Below, in pieces: positions 62,983-64,000 of a stretch of 64,000 bases of DNA. Within the stretch, counting starts at the first letter, position 1; every line of letters begins with the position of its first letter. Below the pieces are notes generated by a model. That model had not been told where the DNA came from, did not search any database, and saw only the letters and a list, made by a program, of their open reading frames with translations. The DNA comes from Calliopsis andreniformis. Lineage: Eukaryota; Arthropoda; Insecta; Hymenoptera; Andrenidae. Made by a program: the position numbers and the translations under genes. Location: contig NW_027480422.1 in NCBI RefSeq assembly GCF_051401765.1, positions 12,170,001-12,234,000 of the forward strand. Direction: 5' to 3'.

Positions 62983-64000
62983 AAGCTTAGGTTGCCCGGA
63001 ACGTAGAAATGATCATTACTTTCACACTGGATGCAATTTCCTTGTTATACGATGGAATAACTGTTGTATTTATATTGTATTTTATGCTTCCGGCGTTGAC
63101 TTCTATGGCCCTAACTATTCCATCTGGTCGAACAACGCCCTAGAGTGAAGTCTAGGTTGCCCGGAACGTAGAAATAAGCATAACCTTCACACCGGTTGCA
63201 ATTATTCGCATAAGACGATGGAAAAACTGTTGCATTTGTTTTGTATTTTACGCTTCTGGCGTTGACTTCTAAGGCCCTAACAATTCGATCTGGTGGAACG
63301 ACGCCCTACAGTGAAGCCTAGGTTGCCCGGAACGTAGAAATGACCATAACTTTCACACCGGCTGCAATTATTCGTTCTATACGATGGAAAAACTGTTGCA
63401 TTTTCATTGTATTTTATGCTTCGGGCGATGACCTCTAAGACCCTAACTATTCGATCTGGTGGAGCAACGCTCTACAGTGAAGCCTAGGTTGCCCGGAACG
63501 TAGAAATGACCATAACTATCAACCGGTTGCGATTATTCGTTTTATACGATGGTAAAGCTGTTGTATTTATATTGTGTATTATGCTTCTGGCGTTGACTTC
63601 TTAGACCCTAACTATTCGATCTGGTGGAGCAACGCCCTAGAGTGAAGCCTAGGTTGCCCGGAACGTAGAAATGACCATTACCTTCACACTGGTTGCAATT
63701 ATTCGTTTTATACGATGGAAAAGCTGTTGTATTTATATTGTGTATTATGCTTCTGGCGTTGACTTCTTAGGCCCTATCTATTCGATCTGGTGGAGCAGCG
63801 CTCTAGAGTAATGCCTAGGTTGCCCGGAACGTAGAAATGGTCATTACTATCACACTGTTTGCAATTATTCATTTGATACGATGGAAATGCTGTTGTATTT
63901 ATATTGTATATTATGCTTCGTGCGTTGACTTCTAAGGCCCTAACTATTCGATCTGGTGGTGCAACGCCCTAGAGTGAAGCCTAGGTTGCCCGGAAAGTGG

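Larger units (their letters stand above)
49761..64000. repeat. 166-bp satellite mosaic with 10-, 11-, 14-, 16- and 25-monomer periods
   Basis: About 86 monomers up to the window end. A subtype typical of this region is AGAAATAAGCATAACCTTCA with CACCGGTTGC and CGTATAAGACGATGG (near 50571, 51234, 52229, 53224, 53887, 54882, 55545, 56540, 57535, 58199 and 63176). Another has ACTCTGGATGCAATTATTCG. Long matching segments are listed separately. The array continues past both window edges. Confidence 0.94.

Noticed and set aside
1..64000. CRISPR-like regular spacing
   Set aside because: The repeats are 166 bp and contiguous with no unique spacers. This is eukaryotic satellite DNA.
1..64000. CENP-B box in the monomer
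   Set aside because: I looked for the TTCG, A and CGGG core spacing near ATTCGATCTGG and elsewhere in the consensus and found no match.

Overview
The window is a satellite DNA array broken by one LTR retrotransposon. About 58.9 kb of the 64 kb is a head-to-tail tandem repeat with a 166-bp monomer (about 355 copies, all in the same orientation). I see no host single-copy gene, no rRNA or tRNA gene and no CRISPR array. The array and the type of retrotransposon (Ty3/Gypsy with a tRNA-Leu primer site, most like the Mdg3/micropia group) suggest an arthropod, probably an insect. The species cannot be read from the sequence. The monomer is nucleosome-sized and arranged in higher-order repeats, which fits a centromeric or pericentromeric satellite, but nothing here proves centromere function.

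Layout. Bases 1-5416: diverged monomers, including a segment duplicated at a distance of 20 monomers. Bases 5417-10471: a 5,055-bp Ty3/Gypsy element with two 536-bp LTRs that differ at one position by eye, flanked by a 4-bp target duplication (GATT). The duplicated satellite segment at 1441-2492 keeps the unoccupied version of the insertion site. Bases 10472-12724: the array resumes. Bases 12725-21793: a 3,982-bp (24-monomer) block present twice in tandem, apparently identical, plus a further 1.1-kb partial copy. Bases 21794-25620: related diverged monomers. Bases 25621-30160: a 10/11-monomer higher-order repeat with a 1,826-bp period. Bases 30161-35300: mixed variants. Bases 35301-36993: a 6-monomer repeat with a period of about 995 bp. 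Bases 36994-49760: diverged monomers, then a mosaic of segments shared at 16-, 17-, 19-, 22-, 35- and 41-monomer distances. Bases 49761-64000: another mosaic with 10-, 11-, 14-, 16- and 25-monomer periods.

The only convincing protein gene is the element's single gag-pol ORF (6245-9790, 1,181 aa): an N-terminal SAP-like domain, coiled coil, Gag, two zinc knuckles, aspartic protease, reverse transcriptase, RNase H and only the HHCC zinc-binding part of integrase. The catalytic core and C-terminus of integrase are missing, so the copy looks non-autonomous although its LTRs say it is young. Where a polypurine tract is expected, just before the 3' LTR, the sequence instead resembles the 5' end of tRNA-Leu. 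The many short ORFs elsewhere are products of the repeat: 166 is 1 modulo 3, so each frame is sampled every three monomers. They are not annotated as genes.

All comparisons were made by eye. Block boundaries are good to roughly 10-50 bp unless an exact junction is stated.
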